Below are positions 33,568-41,480 of a DNA stretch of 47,356 nt, in pieces. Origin of the DNA: G021776435 sp046756245 (lineage in GTDB: Bacteria > Pseudomonadota > Alphaproteobacteria > Caulobacterales > Parvularculaceae); the NCBI GenBank assembly GCA_046756245.1, contig JBHHVZ010000010.1, positions 1 through 47,356 on the forward strand, written 5' to 3'. Both the position numbers and the translations under genes were made by a program. Under the pieces are notes generated by a model. The model was not told the DNA's origin and made no database searches. It worked only from the letters and a program-made list of their open reading frames with translations. The stretch's first letter is position 1; every line of letters begins with the position of its first letter.

Positions 33568-34151
33568 GACGCATTCGGACGCCACCCGGCGCCCATCAGC
33601 AAATTCCAGGTTTCATAAAGCGGCAGCCCCACGACGTTCGAATAGGAGCCGACGATCCCGGCCACATGCGCGCCGAACAACCCTTGAATCGCATAAGCGC
33701 CGGCCTTGTCGCGCCATTCGCCGGACGCCAGATAGGCGCGAATATCGGCGTTGTTGAGACGGCGCACCTTGACGCGCGTTCCGACAATCCGGGTACGCAG
33801 GGTATCGCCGGGCGCGGCGAGCGCCAGTCCGGTATAGACCATGTGGCTGCGCCCCGACAAAAGTCTGAGGAATGCGCGCGCAGTGTCTTCGTCCTCGGCT
33901 TTCGGCAGGATGCGCCGTCCGGCCGCAACGACGGTGTCGGCGGCGAGAACGAATACGCCGGCCTCCATCGTGGCGATCGCGCCCGCCTTGGCCTGCGCGA
34001 CGCGAAGCGCATAGGCGCGCGGCATCTCGCCGGGCTCTATGCTTTCGTCGATGTCGGCGGCGATGATTTCGTCCGGCCGGACGCCGATCTGTTCCAGGAG
34101 CGCCCGCCGGCGCGGGCTGGCGCTGGCGAGAATGAGCGGCGCGCCGGACAT
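33564..34151 (-). CDS. maf: Maf-like nucleotide pyrophosphatase
   Basis: Maf proteins hydrolyse non-canonical or UTP/dTTP nucleotides and have been linked to septum control. The N-terminal LILASASPRRRALLEQIG and the central FVLAADTVVAAGRRILPKAED and the C-terminal GAYAIQGLFGAHVAGIVGSYSNVVGLPL are all signature segments. At 195 aa it is full length. It lies seven bases after infA and overlaps the RNase gene. Confidence 0.96.
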   Translation of the reverse strand: MSGAPLILASASPRRRALLEQIGVRPDEIIAADIDESIEPGEMPRAYALRVAQAKAGAIATMEAGVFVLAADTVVAAGRRILPKAEDEDTARAFLRLLSGRSHMVYTGLALAAPGDTLRTRIVGTRVKVRRLNNADIRAYLASGEWRDKAGAYAIQGLFGAHVAGIVGSYSNVVGLPLYETWNLLMGAGWRPNAS

Positions 34152-34158
34152 GAGGCGA

Positions 34159-34377
34159 TTATTTGAAGCGATAGGTTATGCGGCCCTTGGTGAGATCGTA
34201 GGGCGTCATCTCGACAAGCACTTTATCGCCGGCGAGAACGCGGATGCGATTCTTACGCATCTTGCCGGCGGTGTGGGCGATGATCTCATGATTGTTTTCG
34301 AGCTTCACCCGGAAGGTCGCGTTGGGCAGCAGTTCCTCGACCGTTCCTTCGAACTCTAATAGTTCCTCTTTCGCCAT
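34159..34377 (-). CDS. infA: Translation initiation factor IF-1
   Basis: IF-1 binds the ribosomal A site during initiation. The 72-aa OB-fold protein is easily recognised by EELLEFEGTVEELLPNATF, ENNHEIIAHTAGKMRKN and the end DLTKGRITYRFK. It starts at ATG 34377, 87 bp after the phosphatase gene and seven bases before maf, an order conserved in alphaproteobacteria. Confidence 0.98.
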   Translation of the reverse strand: MAKEELLEFEGTVEELLPNATFRVKLENNHEIIAHTAGKMRKNRIRVLAGDKVLVEMTPYDLTKGRITYRFK

Positions 34378-34464
34378 CGGCCCCTCAGTTACAGGCGACC
34401 CGCGCGCCGCGATTGACGGCGACGGGCCGTTGACGCCGGAAAATGATCGCGAACGCCCGCAAAA

Positions 34465-34890
34465 TCAAGGCTTTTCAAAAAATTCCGGAAATCGGGCGAC
34501 GAGTTTTTCGCGGATTGCGTCGCGCGCGCGCCGATAGGCGGCAATGACTTCCTCGCGCCCGCCCTCTTCCTGCGACGGATTCTCGATCGGCCAGAATTCG
34601 ATTCGCTTTTCCGGCGCCAGCCGGCGGACTTCTTCCGCCGCTTCCGCCGTCAGCGCCACCATCACGTCGAATGCGCGCGCGTCGAGCGCGGCGAGACGTT
34701 TGGGTGCGTGATCGCCCATCGGAACGCCGATTTCGGCCATCACCGCTTCCGCGAACGGATCGAGCCCGCCTTCGTAAAGGCCCGCCGAATCGACCGCCAA
34801 ACGATCGCCGGCGGCCGCGCGCAACAGCGCCGCGGCCATCGGCGAGCGCACCGAATTCATGTTGCAGGCGAACAGCACCGATTTCGTCAT
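34465..34890 (-). CDS. Low-molecular-weight protein-tyrosine-phosphatase-like protein
   Basis: This 141-aa protein has the C-x5-R phosphatase loop as CNMNSVRSP, with Cys9 and Arg15. The late aspartate that usually serves as general acid (DP motif) appears as Asn104-Pro105 in FWPIENPSQEEG, so activity may be lowered or altered. I chose ATG 34890; the upstream ten codons of the frame come from the repeat element that ends 14 bp before this start. It lies between UPF0262 and infA, its usual place. Confidence 0.87.
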   Translation of the reverse strand: MTKSVLFACNMNSVRSPMAAALLRAAAGDRLAVDSAGLYEGGLDPFAEAVMAEIGVPMGDHAPKRLAALDARAFDVMVALTAEAAEEVRRLAPEKRIEFWPIENPSQEEGGREEVIAAYRRARDAIREKLVARFPEFFEKP

Positions 34891-34904
34891 CCGGAGTTCG
34901 TTCC

Positions 34905-35173
34905 TAGGGTCCAAACTCAATTATCCCGTGACCGCGACGCCCCGTTTTCATCCGTCCGGCAGGAGTCGATTGCAGCGCGTGCCGGCAATACGGGCAAGAT
35001 CGGTGACGAACCGGACGGACGAAAACGGGCGCGCCCGAAAGGGTGGGCGAAAATGGTTTGCCGGTGCGTCGAAATGCTCGACCGTATTCCCCGATACGCC
35101 CTTCGCTTTTCTCCTGCCGGCAAATCATTTTCGCCTCCATCGCGGCCGACGCGATAATTGAGTTTGGACCCTA
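34905..35173. repeat. TA-bounded double-hairpin element, copy A (MITE-like)
   Basis: This 269-bp element starts with TA and GGGTCCAAACTCAATTAT and ends with the exact reverse complement and TA. Inside are two long hairpins. Arms 34941-34959 and 35011-35029 pair at 18 of 19 positions plus a G-U, and arms 35046-35064 and 35117-35135 pair at 18 of 19 plus a G-U. The TA at the right end is part of the UPF0262 stop codon TAG. No transposase is present. It lies inside a conserved operon. Confidence 0.85.
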
Positions 35174-35662
35174 ACGCATGTGAAAGCTGCAAATCAGCGT
35201 GAACAGCCGCCGCGCCGTATCGAGATCGAGATCGATTTTCCCCTTCAGCCGCTCGCGCAAAATTTCCGATCCTTCATTGTGGAGCGCGCGCCGCGCCATA
35301 TCGACAGTTTCAATCTGCGCCGGCGCGGCGTTGCGGATCGCGTCGTAATAGCTCTCGCAAAGCATGAAATAGTCTTTGATGATTTTGCGAAATGGCGTCA
35401 GCGACAAATGGATCTGCCCCATGCCTCGGCCATCGGCGCGCTGCACCTCGAAAACAAGCCGGCGTTCGACGATAGAAAGCGCCAGTTCAAAAGGCCCGTC
35501 TTTGGCCCCCGCTGGCTTGAAATAATTCTCCTCGAGAAGATCATAGATGGCGACCTTGCGTTCGTGCTCGATGTCGGCGGTGGCGCGCGCCAGCGAGCGC
35601 TCGTCAAGCTCGATCTTGACGATGCGCAGATCCCGCTCGTCGCCGCTGGCGCCGGTCATCAA
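35171..35662 (-). CDS. UPF0262 family protein
   Basis: This 163-aa protein matches the alphaproteobacterial UPF0262 family, known by HERKVAIYDLLEENYFKP, FRKIIKDYFMLCESYYDAI and RRALHNEGSEILRERL. Its function is not known to me. It starts at ATG 35662, 46 bp after hisD. Its TAG stop at 35171-35173 uses the TA edge of repeat element A, so the last codon before the element is CGT. Confidence 0.92.
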   Translation of the reverse strand: MMTGASGDERDLRIVKIELDERSLARATADIEHERKVAIYDLLEENYFKPAGAKDGPFELALSIVERRLVFEVQRADGRGMGQIHLSLTPFRKIIKDYFMLCESYYDAIRNAAPAQIETVDMARRALHNEGSEILRERLKGKIDLDLDTARRLFTLICSFHMR

Positions 35663-35708
35663 CGCAGTCTTTCCATCGATTTGGTTTTAACGGCGCCCGT
35701 CGCCTTCG

Positions 35709-37001
35709 TCATTTCTTTATGCGCATGCGAATCGACGCAGCGTGCGCCGGCAGGCCCTCCGCGTCGGCGAGGCGCGCGGCGGCGGGTCCGATTTTCCTCA
35801 AGCCCGCCGGATCGCAGCCGATAATCGACATGCGCTTCATAAAGTCGATCACCGATAGACCCGACGAAAAACGCGCCGCTCGCGCCGTAGGCAGAACATG
35901 GTTCGGTCCGGCGACATAATCGCCGACCGCCTCGGGCGTATGGCGGCCGAGAAAGACCGCCCCGGCGTGGCGTACTTTTTCGAGCAAGGCTTCCGGTTCG
36001 GCGACGGCCAGTTCCAGATGCTCCGGCGCGATACGGTTGACGAGCGCAGGCGCTTCGTCAAGCGCTGTCAGGACAATGATCGCCGAGTTATTCTCCCACG
36101 CCGCAGCGGCGATCTCGCGGCGCGGGTTCGACTCGAGTTGCGCCTTGACGGCGTCAGCCACCCTGTCGGCAAAAGCGGCGTCATCCGTCATCAGAACGGC
36201 CTGCGAGGACGGATCGTGCTCGGCCTGACTTATGAGATCGGCCGCGATCCACGCGGGGTTGTTGTCGGCGTCGGCGACGACGAGAATTTCCGACGGGCCG
36301 GCGACGCTGTCGATCCCCACATCGCCGAAGACCTGTCGCTTGGCTTCGGCCACATAGGCGTTTCCGGGGCCGGCGATCATGTCCACCGGGCGGATCGGCC
36401 CGGCCCCGTAGGCCATCGCCGCGATCGCCTGGGCGCCGCCGACGCGCCAGATTTCATCGACGCCGGCGCGCTTTGCAGCAGCGAGCGCCAGCGGATTGGT
36501 CTTGCCGTCGGGCGCCGGCGTGCACAGACAAAGACGGGAAACGCCCGCGATTTTCGCCGGTATGGCGTTCATCAGGACGCTCGACGGATAGGCGGCGCGC
36601 CCGCCGGGCGCGTAAAGTCCGGCCGCCTCGACCGCCGTCCAGCGCCAACCGAGCATGACCCCCGCCTCGTCCGTATAGCGCACATCTTTCGGCAGTTGTT
36701 TTTCGTGATAGGCGCGGATGCGCTCGGCGGCGAGATCGAGCGCCGCCAGGTCGTCCGCATCGCAGGCAGTTTCGGCGCGCGCACAATCTTCTTCGGTGAC
36801 GCGGGCTGTTTCCTTCGTCAGGTCGAAGCGGTCGAATTCCTGCGTATAGCGCGCAAGCGCCGCCATGCCGCCCGCACGCACCGCATCGACGATCGCTGCG
36901 ACCGCCGCACCGACATTCGTTGCGTCGCCTCGCCCGGCGTCGACGAACGAAGCAAAGACAGATAGAAAATCCTTATCGTGACTATTCAGGCGGGTCGCCA
37001 T
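35709..37001 (-). CDS. hisD: Histidinol dehydrogenase
   Basis: HisD carries out the last two oxidations of histidine synthesis, from histidinol to histidine. Family segments are YAPGGRAAYPSSVLMNAIPA, GPGNAYVAEAKRQVFG, IDSVAGPSEILVVAD, LISQAEHDPSSQAVL and the zinc-site AGAVFLGRHTPEAVGDY. At 430 aa it is full length. I chose ATG 37001; the frame extends 16 codons further with no family sequence. hisG is about 5.6 kb away on the same strand, so the histidine genes are not one unit here. Confidence 0.97.
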   Translation of the reverse strand: MATRLNSHDKDFLSVFASFVDAGRGDATNVGAAVAAIVDAVRAGGMAALARYTQEFDRFDLTKETARVTEEDCARAETACDADDLAALDLAAERIRAYHEKQLPKDVRYTDEAGVMLGWRWTAVEAAGLYAPGGRAAYPSSVLMNAIPAKIAGVSRLCLCTPAPDGKTNPLALAAAKRAGVDEIWRVGGAQAIAAMAYGAGPIRPVDMIAGPGNAYVAEAKRQVFGDVGIDSVAGPSEILVVADADNNPAWIAADLISQAEHDPSSQAVLMTDDAAFADRVADAVKAQLESNPRREIAAAAWENNSAIIVLTALDEAPALVNRIAPEHLELAVAEPEALLEKVRHAGAVFLGRHTPEAVGDYVAGPNHVLPTARAARFSSGLSVIDFMKRMSIIGCDPAGLRKIGPAAARLADAEGLPAHAASIRMRIKK

Positions 37002-37088
37002 ATCATTCGCTACTTTTCCCTGCGCCGGCCCAGCTGGAGCATTCTGCAACCAGATTGGATCATTGTCTTGATCCTGGCCTGTTTTCCA

Positions 37089-37154
37089 CTCATCCCGGCG
37101 AAAGCCGGGACCCAGTCTGACTCCGCTCTGGGCCCCGGCTTTCGCCGGGGTGAG
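37089..37154. repeat. REP-like double hairpin, second copy
   Basis: ATCCCGGC/GCCGGGA and CCCCGGC/GCCGGGG hairpins lie side by side. The reverse complement of this 66-bp stretch matches 11038-11103 with about five differences. It lies between DUF2948 and hisD, which are transcribed in the same direction, so it would be part of a shared transcript unless it ends it. Confidence 0.8.
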
Positions 37155-37212
37155 CGGTGTTTGTTACTCCGTCTGCGATTCAATTTGAATGCATTTTGCT
37201 TTTACGCTGCCA

Positions 37213-37668
37213 TCAGGCGCCGTCATGTTTCGGCTTCGAGCGGGTCGGCCAGGGATCGGAAATGTCGGCCATCTGCGCATTGACGCTTTCGACGTCGAGA
37301 CGGATGGCGCCGCCGCCGGCGAAATCCAGAACGATGGCCCCGCCGCCGTCCTCGCCAGGATCGAAGCGGATGGCGAGAAGCTCGACGACGGCGTCTTGCG
37401 CATCGGTGCGCAGATGATGATGCTTGATCGACAACACGTCATTGAAATGGGCGCCGGTGCGCACCCGCGCGAACGGCCCGACCTTGTGGTCGGCGCCGGC
37501 CTCCCACACGAAACGGTTGGCCACGAATACGAAACGGCGCTCGTCGGAAAGGAATGCAAAGTCGCCCATTTTGGCGACCGCATCCTGCAAGCAGGCGGAC
37601 AGAACCTTGAGATCGTCCGCGTCGTTGGCGATCAGCTTCAGGGCTTTATAGTTCCGCAATCCGGTCAC
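37213..37668 (-). CDS. DUF2948 family protein
   Basis: This 151-aa protein matches the DUF2948 family, which is found between murA and hisD in alphaproteobacteria. Clear segments are LKLIANDADDLKVLSACLQD, FVANRFVWEA, HFNDVLSIKHHHLR and GGGAIRLDVESVNAQMADI. I chose GTG 37668, 11 bp after the murA stop with AAAGG upstream; the frame extends further into murA. Function unknown. Confidence 0.9.
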   Translation of the reverse strand: MTGLRNYKALKLIANDADDLKVLSACLQDAVAKMGDFAFLSDERRFVFVANRFVWEAGADHKVGPFARVRTGAHFNDVLSIKHHHLRTDAQDAVVELLAIRFDPGEDGGGAIVLDFAGGGAIRLDVESVNAQMADISDPWPTRSKPKHDGA

Positions 37669-37679
37669 AAACCTTTTCC

Positions 37680-38939
37680 CTATCCCGCCACGCGCTCGAT
37701 CAGCGCGCCGCACTGGCGCAGCTTTTCTTCCAGACGTTCAAAGCCGCGGTCAAGATGGTAGACGCGATTGATGATGGTCTGGCCTTCCGCTCCAAGACCC
37801 GCGATCACCAGGCTCATCGAGGCGCGAAGGTCGGTCGCCATCACCGGCGCCCCCTTCAACCGCGCAACGCCGCGCACCGTCGCCGTTTGTCCGTCGACGG
37901 AGATGCGCGCGCCCATGCGCGCCAGCTCCGGCGCGTGCATGAAGCGGTTTTCAAAGATGGTTTCCTTGATCGCCGAGGCGCCTTCCGCTGTCGCCATCAA
38001 CGCCATGAACTGCGCCTGCAAATCGGTCGGAAAACCCGGATAGGGTTGGGTGACGATGTCGACGGCCTGACAGCGGGCGTATTTCCGCTTCACTCTGAGG
38101 CCGGCTTTCGTATCGGCGAACACCAGCCCCGCCTCCTCCAACGCGCTGGCTGCTGCACCCAACAGATCGAGCCGCGCGTTCTTCAAAACGAGCTCGCCGC
38201 CGGCGGCGCCGACCGCGATGGCGTAAGCCCCCGTTTCAATACGGTCGGGCAGAACTCGATGACGTGCGCCGTGAAGCTTTTCGACTCCTTCGATGCGAAT
38301 GGTCGAGCCGCCAGCGCCCTCGATTTTGGCCCCCATGGCGCTCAGGCAGTCCGCGAGATCGGCGATCTCCGGCTCGCGCGCAGCGTTTTCGAGCACCGTC
38401 TCGCCGCGCGCCAGAGTCGCCGCCAGCATGGCGTGCTCGGTGGCGCCGACAGACGCGAACGGAAAGGCGATATGCGCGCCGCACAGGCCCTCCGGGGCCG
38501 AGGCGATCACATACCCTTCCTCAAGCTCGATCGCCGCGCCCATGGCTGAAAGCGCCTTCAGGTGGAGATCGACCGGCCGGGCGCCGATGGCGCACCCCCC
38601 CGGCAGCGATACTTTCGCTTCGCCTTCGCGCGCAAGAAGCGGCCCCAACACATTGAAAGTCGCTCGCATTTTTCGCACTAGATCATACGGCGCCTCAGTC
38701 GAGGCGATGGCGTCGGCTCGAAGCGTCAGCGCGCCATTGTCGTAACTTTGCTCGACCCCATGCTGCGCCAGAAGACGCGCCAGCATGTCGACGTCCGCCA
38801 GTTGAGGCACATTATCGATCGTCAGCGCCTCGTCAGTCAGCAGCGAGGCCGCCATCACTTTGAGCGCGGAGTTCTTGGCGCCGCTGATTTTCACTTCGCC
38901 AAACAGCGGCCGCCCGCCGATTATCGCCAGCTTGTCCAT
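37680..38939 (-). CDS. murA: UDP-N-acetylglucosamine 1-carboxyvinyltransferase
   Basis: MurA transfers enolpyruvate from PEP to UDP-GlcNAc, the first committed step of peptidoglycan synthesis. The active-site Cys116 lies in LPGGCAIGARPVDLHLKAL, so the enzyme should be sensitive to fosfomycin in principle, and Lys22 in SGAKNSALK is the conserved early lysine. At 419 aa it is full length. It follows a small conserved open frame by 45 bp and precedes DUF2948. Confidence 0.98.
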   Translation of the reverse strand: MDKLAIIGGRPLFGEVKISGAKNSALKVMAASLLTDEALTIDNVPQLADVDMLARLLAQHGVEQSYDNGALTLRADAIASTEAPYDLVRKMRATFNVLGPLLAREGEAKVSLPGGCAIGARPVDLHLKALSAMGAAIELEEGYVIASAPEGLCGAHIAFPFASVGATEHAMLAATLARGETVLENAAREPEIADLADCLSAMGAKIEGAGGSTIRIEGVEKLHGARHRVLPDRIETGAYAIAVGAAGGELVLKNARLDLLGAAASALEEAGLVFADTKAGLRVKRKYARCQAVDIVTQPYPGFPTDLQAQFMALMATAEGASAIKETIFENRFMHAPELARMGARISVDGQTATVRGVARLKGAPVMATDLRASMSLVIAGLGAEGQTIINRVYHLDRGFERLEEKLRQCGALIERVAG

Positions 38940-38984
38940 TCACAATCATCCAGTTGCGCGCCAGCAGCGGCTGCGGCCGCGTGA

Positions 38985-39188
38985 TCAGTTGGTCCCGTCG
39001 CCCATCTTTCCGGCGGACTTGCGCCGCCGCAAATTGGCTCGGAGCGCTTCGGCCAGACGGGCCTCGCGAGCCTCTGTCCTGACGCGTTTGGAGGTCCCTG
39101 CAGGCTTTTTTGCGGCGCCGGCGGGGTCATTCTCCGTCGGGCGCGGTCCGCCTCCGGCCGTCGGTTTCCCTGAATCCTCTTTGGTCAT
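38985..39188 (-). CDS. Small basic protein upstream of murA (67 aa)
   Basis: The peptide has a disordered, Gly/Pro/Lys-rich first half and ends in a basic helix, EARLAEALRANLRRRKSAGK. I recall similar short proteins with the ALRANLRRRK ending next to murA in other alphaproteobacteria, so I consider it real. I chose ATG 39188 because the upstream part of the frame has no such features. Function unknown. Confidence 0.65.
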   Translation of the reverse strand: MTKEDSGKPTAGGGPRPTENDPAGAAKKPAGTSKRVRTEAREARLAEALRANLRRRKSAGKMGDGTN

Positions 39189-39423
39189 GCTTTTCCCATG
39201 AACGGCGGCGGACCTTACGCGCGCGCAGCCGCGGGTCAAGCAGAACAGCCCGACAGCGCCATTTCCACCTCCGCGGGCGCCGCTAACCACTGTACAACGC
39301 GGAGCCCATCGGCCTAAAATGGTTTCGAAATCGTTAATTGGCGCCGTGCGGCGGGCTATATCGCTTCACGCAAATATGGCGTGTTTTCTCTAACGGCCCC
39401 GGCGCCGAGAATAGAGGCCGACG

Positions 39424-40257
39424 ATGAACGTTATGGAATCGATGAACGCGGTTGGGGAAAGCGCCGCAAAGACGACGGATGCGGACGGCGTCGAGCTTCG
39501 GTTCAGCAAGCGCATGAAGCCGTTCGCCGCGGTCGGCGCGATGGCGAATGTGCTGCGCAACAAGGAAGAAACATCGGAAGTCTTGCGGTTTATCGAGTCG
39601 CTGGACGGGCCGGCGCATGAGCGCAATTTTCTGAAGTTCAAGGCGACCGAAACCGGCGCCCGGATTCTGAGAGACCGCATCAACATCATCGACACGCTCG
39701 ACGATTACGACCGGCTTGAAACGCTGGCGCCGGACAGTCTGGGGCGCACCTATCTCGCCTTCGTCAAGCGCGAGGGCGTATCGGCCGGAATGCTTCAGGC
39801 CGAAATGGAAAACAGCGGCGAAGATTTGAGCCATCTCGACGAAGACCGTGTCCGCTATCTCTACCGGGTGCGCCAGATTCACGACATCATTCACATACTA
39901 GGCGGTTATCGGCGCGATCTCATTGGCGAACTCGCAGTCATGACCTTCACCGGCGCGCAATATGGCGGCAAATCGTTCCCCATTCTTGTGGGGCTTCTCT
40001 CCGCCCGCGCCAAAATCGATTTCCACGGCCTGCCGGTCTGGGGCTGCATGAACGAGGCGACGCGCGTCGCCAAGGCCGCGAAAAGCGTCTTCAACGCCGA
40101 CTGGGAAGCCTATATGGCGAAGCCGATGGACGAGGTCCGGGCCGACATGAATTTCGCCGTTCCGACGCTCTATCACTCGATCGCCGACCGTTCCGAAGCG
40201 CGCGATCTCGAAACGCGCGAGGCGCTTCTGGCGGCGCGAAAAAAGAAGCCGCATTAG
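39424..40257 (+). CDS. Coq4 family ubiquinone biosynthesis protein
   Basis: Coq4 proteins act in ubiquinone synthesis, where recent work assigns them a role at the C1 position of the ring. The zinc motif HD-x2-H-x11-E is complete: His153, Asp154, His157 and Glu169 in RQIHDIIHILGGYRRDLIGE. At 277 aa it is a normal size. GAGGCCGACG precedes ATG 39424. Its TAG stop at 40255-40257 uses the TA edge of repeat element B. The upstream 235 bp separate it from the small basic gene. Confidence 0.92.
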   Translation: MNVMESMNAVGESAAKTTDADGVELRFSKRMKPFAAVGAMANVLRNKEETSEVLRFIESLDGPAHERNFLKFKATETGARILRDRINIIDTLDDYDRLETLAPDSLGRTYLAFVKREGVSAGMLQAEMENSGEDLSHLDEDRVRYLYRVRQIHDIIHILGGYRRDLIGELAVMTFTGAQYGGKSFPILVGLLSARAKIDFHGLPVWGCMNEATRVAKAAKSVFNADWEAYMAKPMDEVRADMNFAVPTLYHSIADRSEARDLETREALLAARKKKPH

Positions 40258-40526
40258 GGCCTGTGGACATATACCGCGTGGCCGCGACGCGTCGCGGCTT
40301 CGACCGATTCGGCAGGAGCCGATCGCCGCGCGTATCGGCGATACGGGCAAGATCGGCGACGAACCGGACGGCCAAAGCCGCCGCGCCCGAACGGGTGGGG
40401 CGAAAATGACCATCTGGCGCGTCGAAAAGCTTGACCGTATTCCCTGATACGCTCTGCACTTTCCTCCTTCCATATGGCCATTTTCGCCTCCACCGCGGCT
40501 CACGTGCTATATGTTCACAGGCCCCA
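40255..40526. repeat. TA-bounded double-hairpin element, copy B (MITE-like)
   Basis: This 272-bp element begins TA-GGGCCTGTGGACATATA and ends TATATGTTCACAGGCCC-CA. It has the same plan as copy A: a first hairpin between about 40295-40312 and 40364-40380, and a second between 40399-40417 and 40470-40488 (17 of 19). The stem sequences differ from copy A but still pair. Core parts such as CGGGCAAGATCGG are shared. It separates coq4 from the methyltransferase gene. Confidence 0.83.
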
Positions 40527-40533
40527 AGCCGGA

Positions 40534-41247
40534 TCAGCCGCACGCGTCAGCAGCGCCGGCGGCGCGCCAGACCATGGCGAAGCTGACCGGGTGACGCAGA
40601 AAGCGTTTCCATTTCGGCTTTTTCGCGATCCAGTCTTCGTCGACCAGTCCTTCATGCATTTCGGCAAGCGACCAGCCGGCTGAATGCGCGGCCCTGACAT
40701 GATCGCTGAACAGATGGACGTGGCTCTCAATGGCGCGCGGCGCGCCGTCGGCGGCGTTGAAATGGGTCGGGATCCCATTCATCAGGAAATGCGAATGATA
40801 GCCGACAATGACGAACGCGCCGTCTTCGCGCGCCAAACGACGCGCTTCGCGATAGAGCGGGCCGAGATCGGGCAGATGCTCGTCGGCGAGAACGACCGTA
40901 ACGAGGCCGTAGCGCCCGCCCTTGAACCCGGTATCGCGGATGTCAGCGACGGTCAGGTCAGTGTAAACCCCGCGCGCGCGGGATTTTTCCAGCATTTCCG
41001 GCATCAGATCGACGCCATCGATCGCTTGCGCGCCTTTATTCGCAAGCCAGCGCCCGGTGCGGCCGGTGCCGCAGGCGAGATCAAGCGCGCGCGCCGGTGC
41101 CGCCCAGTCGACCGTCTCGATCCGCTCCAGCAGGCGGATGTCCATCTCGTCGAGCACCGTCGATTCATAGGTGGACGACCAGGCGGCGTAGCCTTCCCTG
41201 ACGCCGAGTGTCGGATAGTTTCGGGCGTCGAACGGCTTGAAGTCCAT
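40534..41247 (-). CDS. Class I SAM-dependent methyltransferase (237 aa)
   Basis: The SAM-binding motif I is ALDLACGTGRTGRWLA near residues 54-69, followed by IDGVDLMPEML and a beta strand GLVTVVLADEHLPDL. The C-terminal half, with HSHFLMNGIPTHFN, may define the substrate but I do not recognise it. ATG 41247 has AGGAG seven bases upstream; GTG 41250 is a possible start. It converges on coq4 across repeat element B. Substrate unknown. Confidence 0.85.
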   Translation of the reverse strand: MDFKPFDARNYPTLGVREGYAAWSSTYESTVLDEMDIRLLERIETVDWAAPARALDLACGTGRTGRWLANKGAQAIDGVDLMPEMLEKSRARGVYTDLTVADIRDTGFKGGRYGLVTVVLADEHLPDLGPLYREARRLAREDGAFVIVGYHSHFLMNGIPTHFNAADGAPRAIESHVHLFSDHVRAAHSAGWSLAEMHEGLVDEDWIAKKPKWKRFLRHPVSFAMVWRAAGAADACG

Positions 41248-41405
41248 CACAGCGCTCCTGAAGCGCGGGGCGAATGCGTGGCGTTGTCCCCAAGGCCGTG
41301 ATTAGCACAGTCTTTTACGCCCGAGAATTTCAATGCGTCTGTCCGGCGGCGCTTTTCAACGCGCGCGCGCCGGGCTATACCCCGCCCCGCCTCTATTGGC
41401 GATTG

Positions 41406-41480
41406 GCCGCAGTAGCTCAGTGGTAGAGCGCACCCTTGGTAAGGGTGAGGCCGGGAGTTCAATCCTCCCCTGCGGCACCA
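41406..41480 (+). tRNA. tRNA-Thr (anticodon GGT)
   Basis: The cloverleaf is complete: acceptor GCCGCAG/CTGCGGC, anticodon arm CACCC-TTGGTAA-GGGTG with GGT in the anticodon position, T arm GGGAGTTCAATCCTCCC, and an encoded CCA. It reads the threonine codon ACC. Confidence 0.97.

Noticed and set aside
41247..41462. 71-aa minus-strand open frame covering tRNA-Thr
   Set aside because: It starts inside the tRNA gene and spells the well-known artefact peptide of antisense tRNA.
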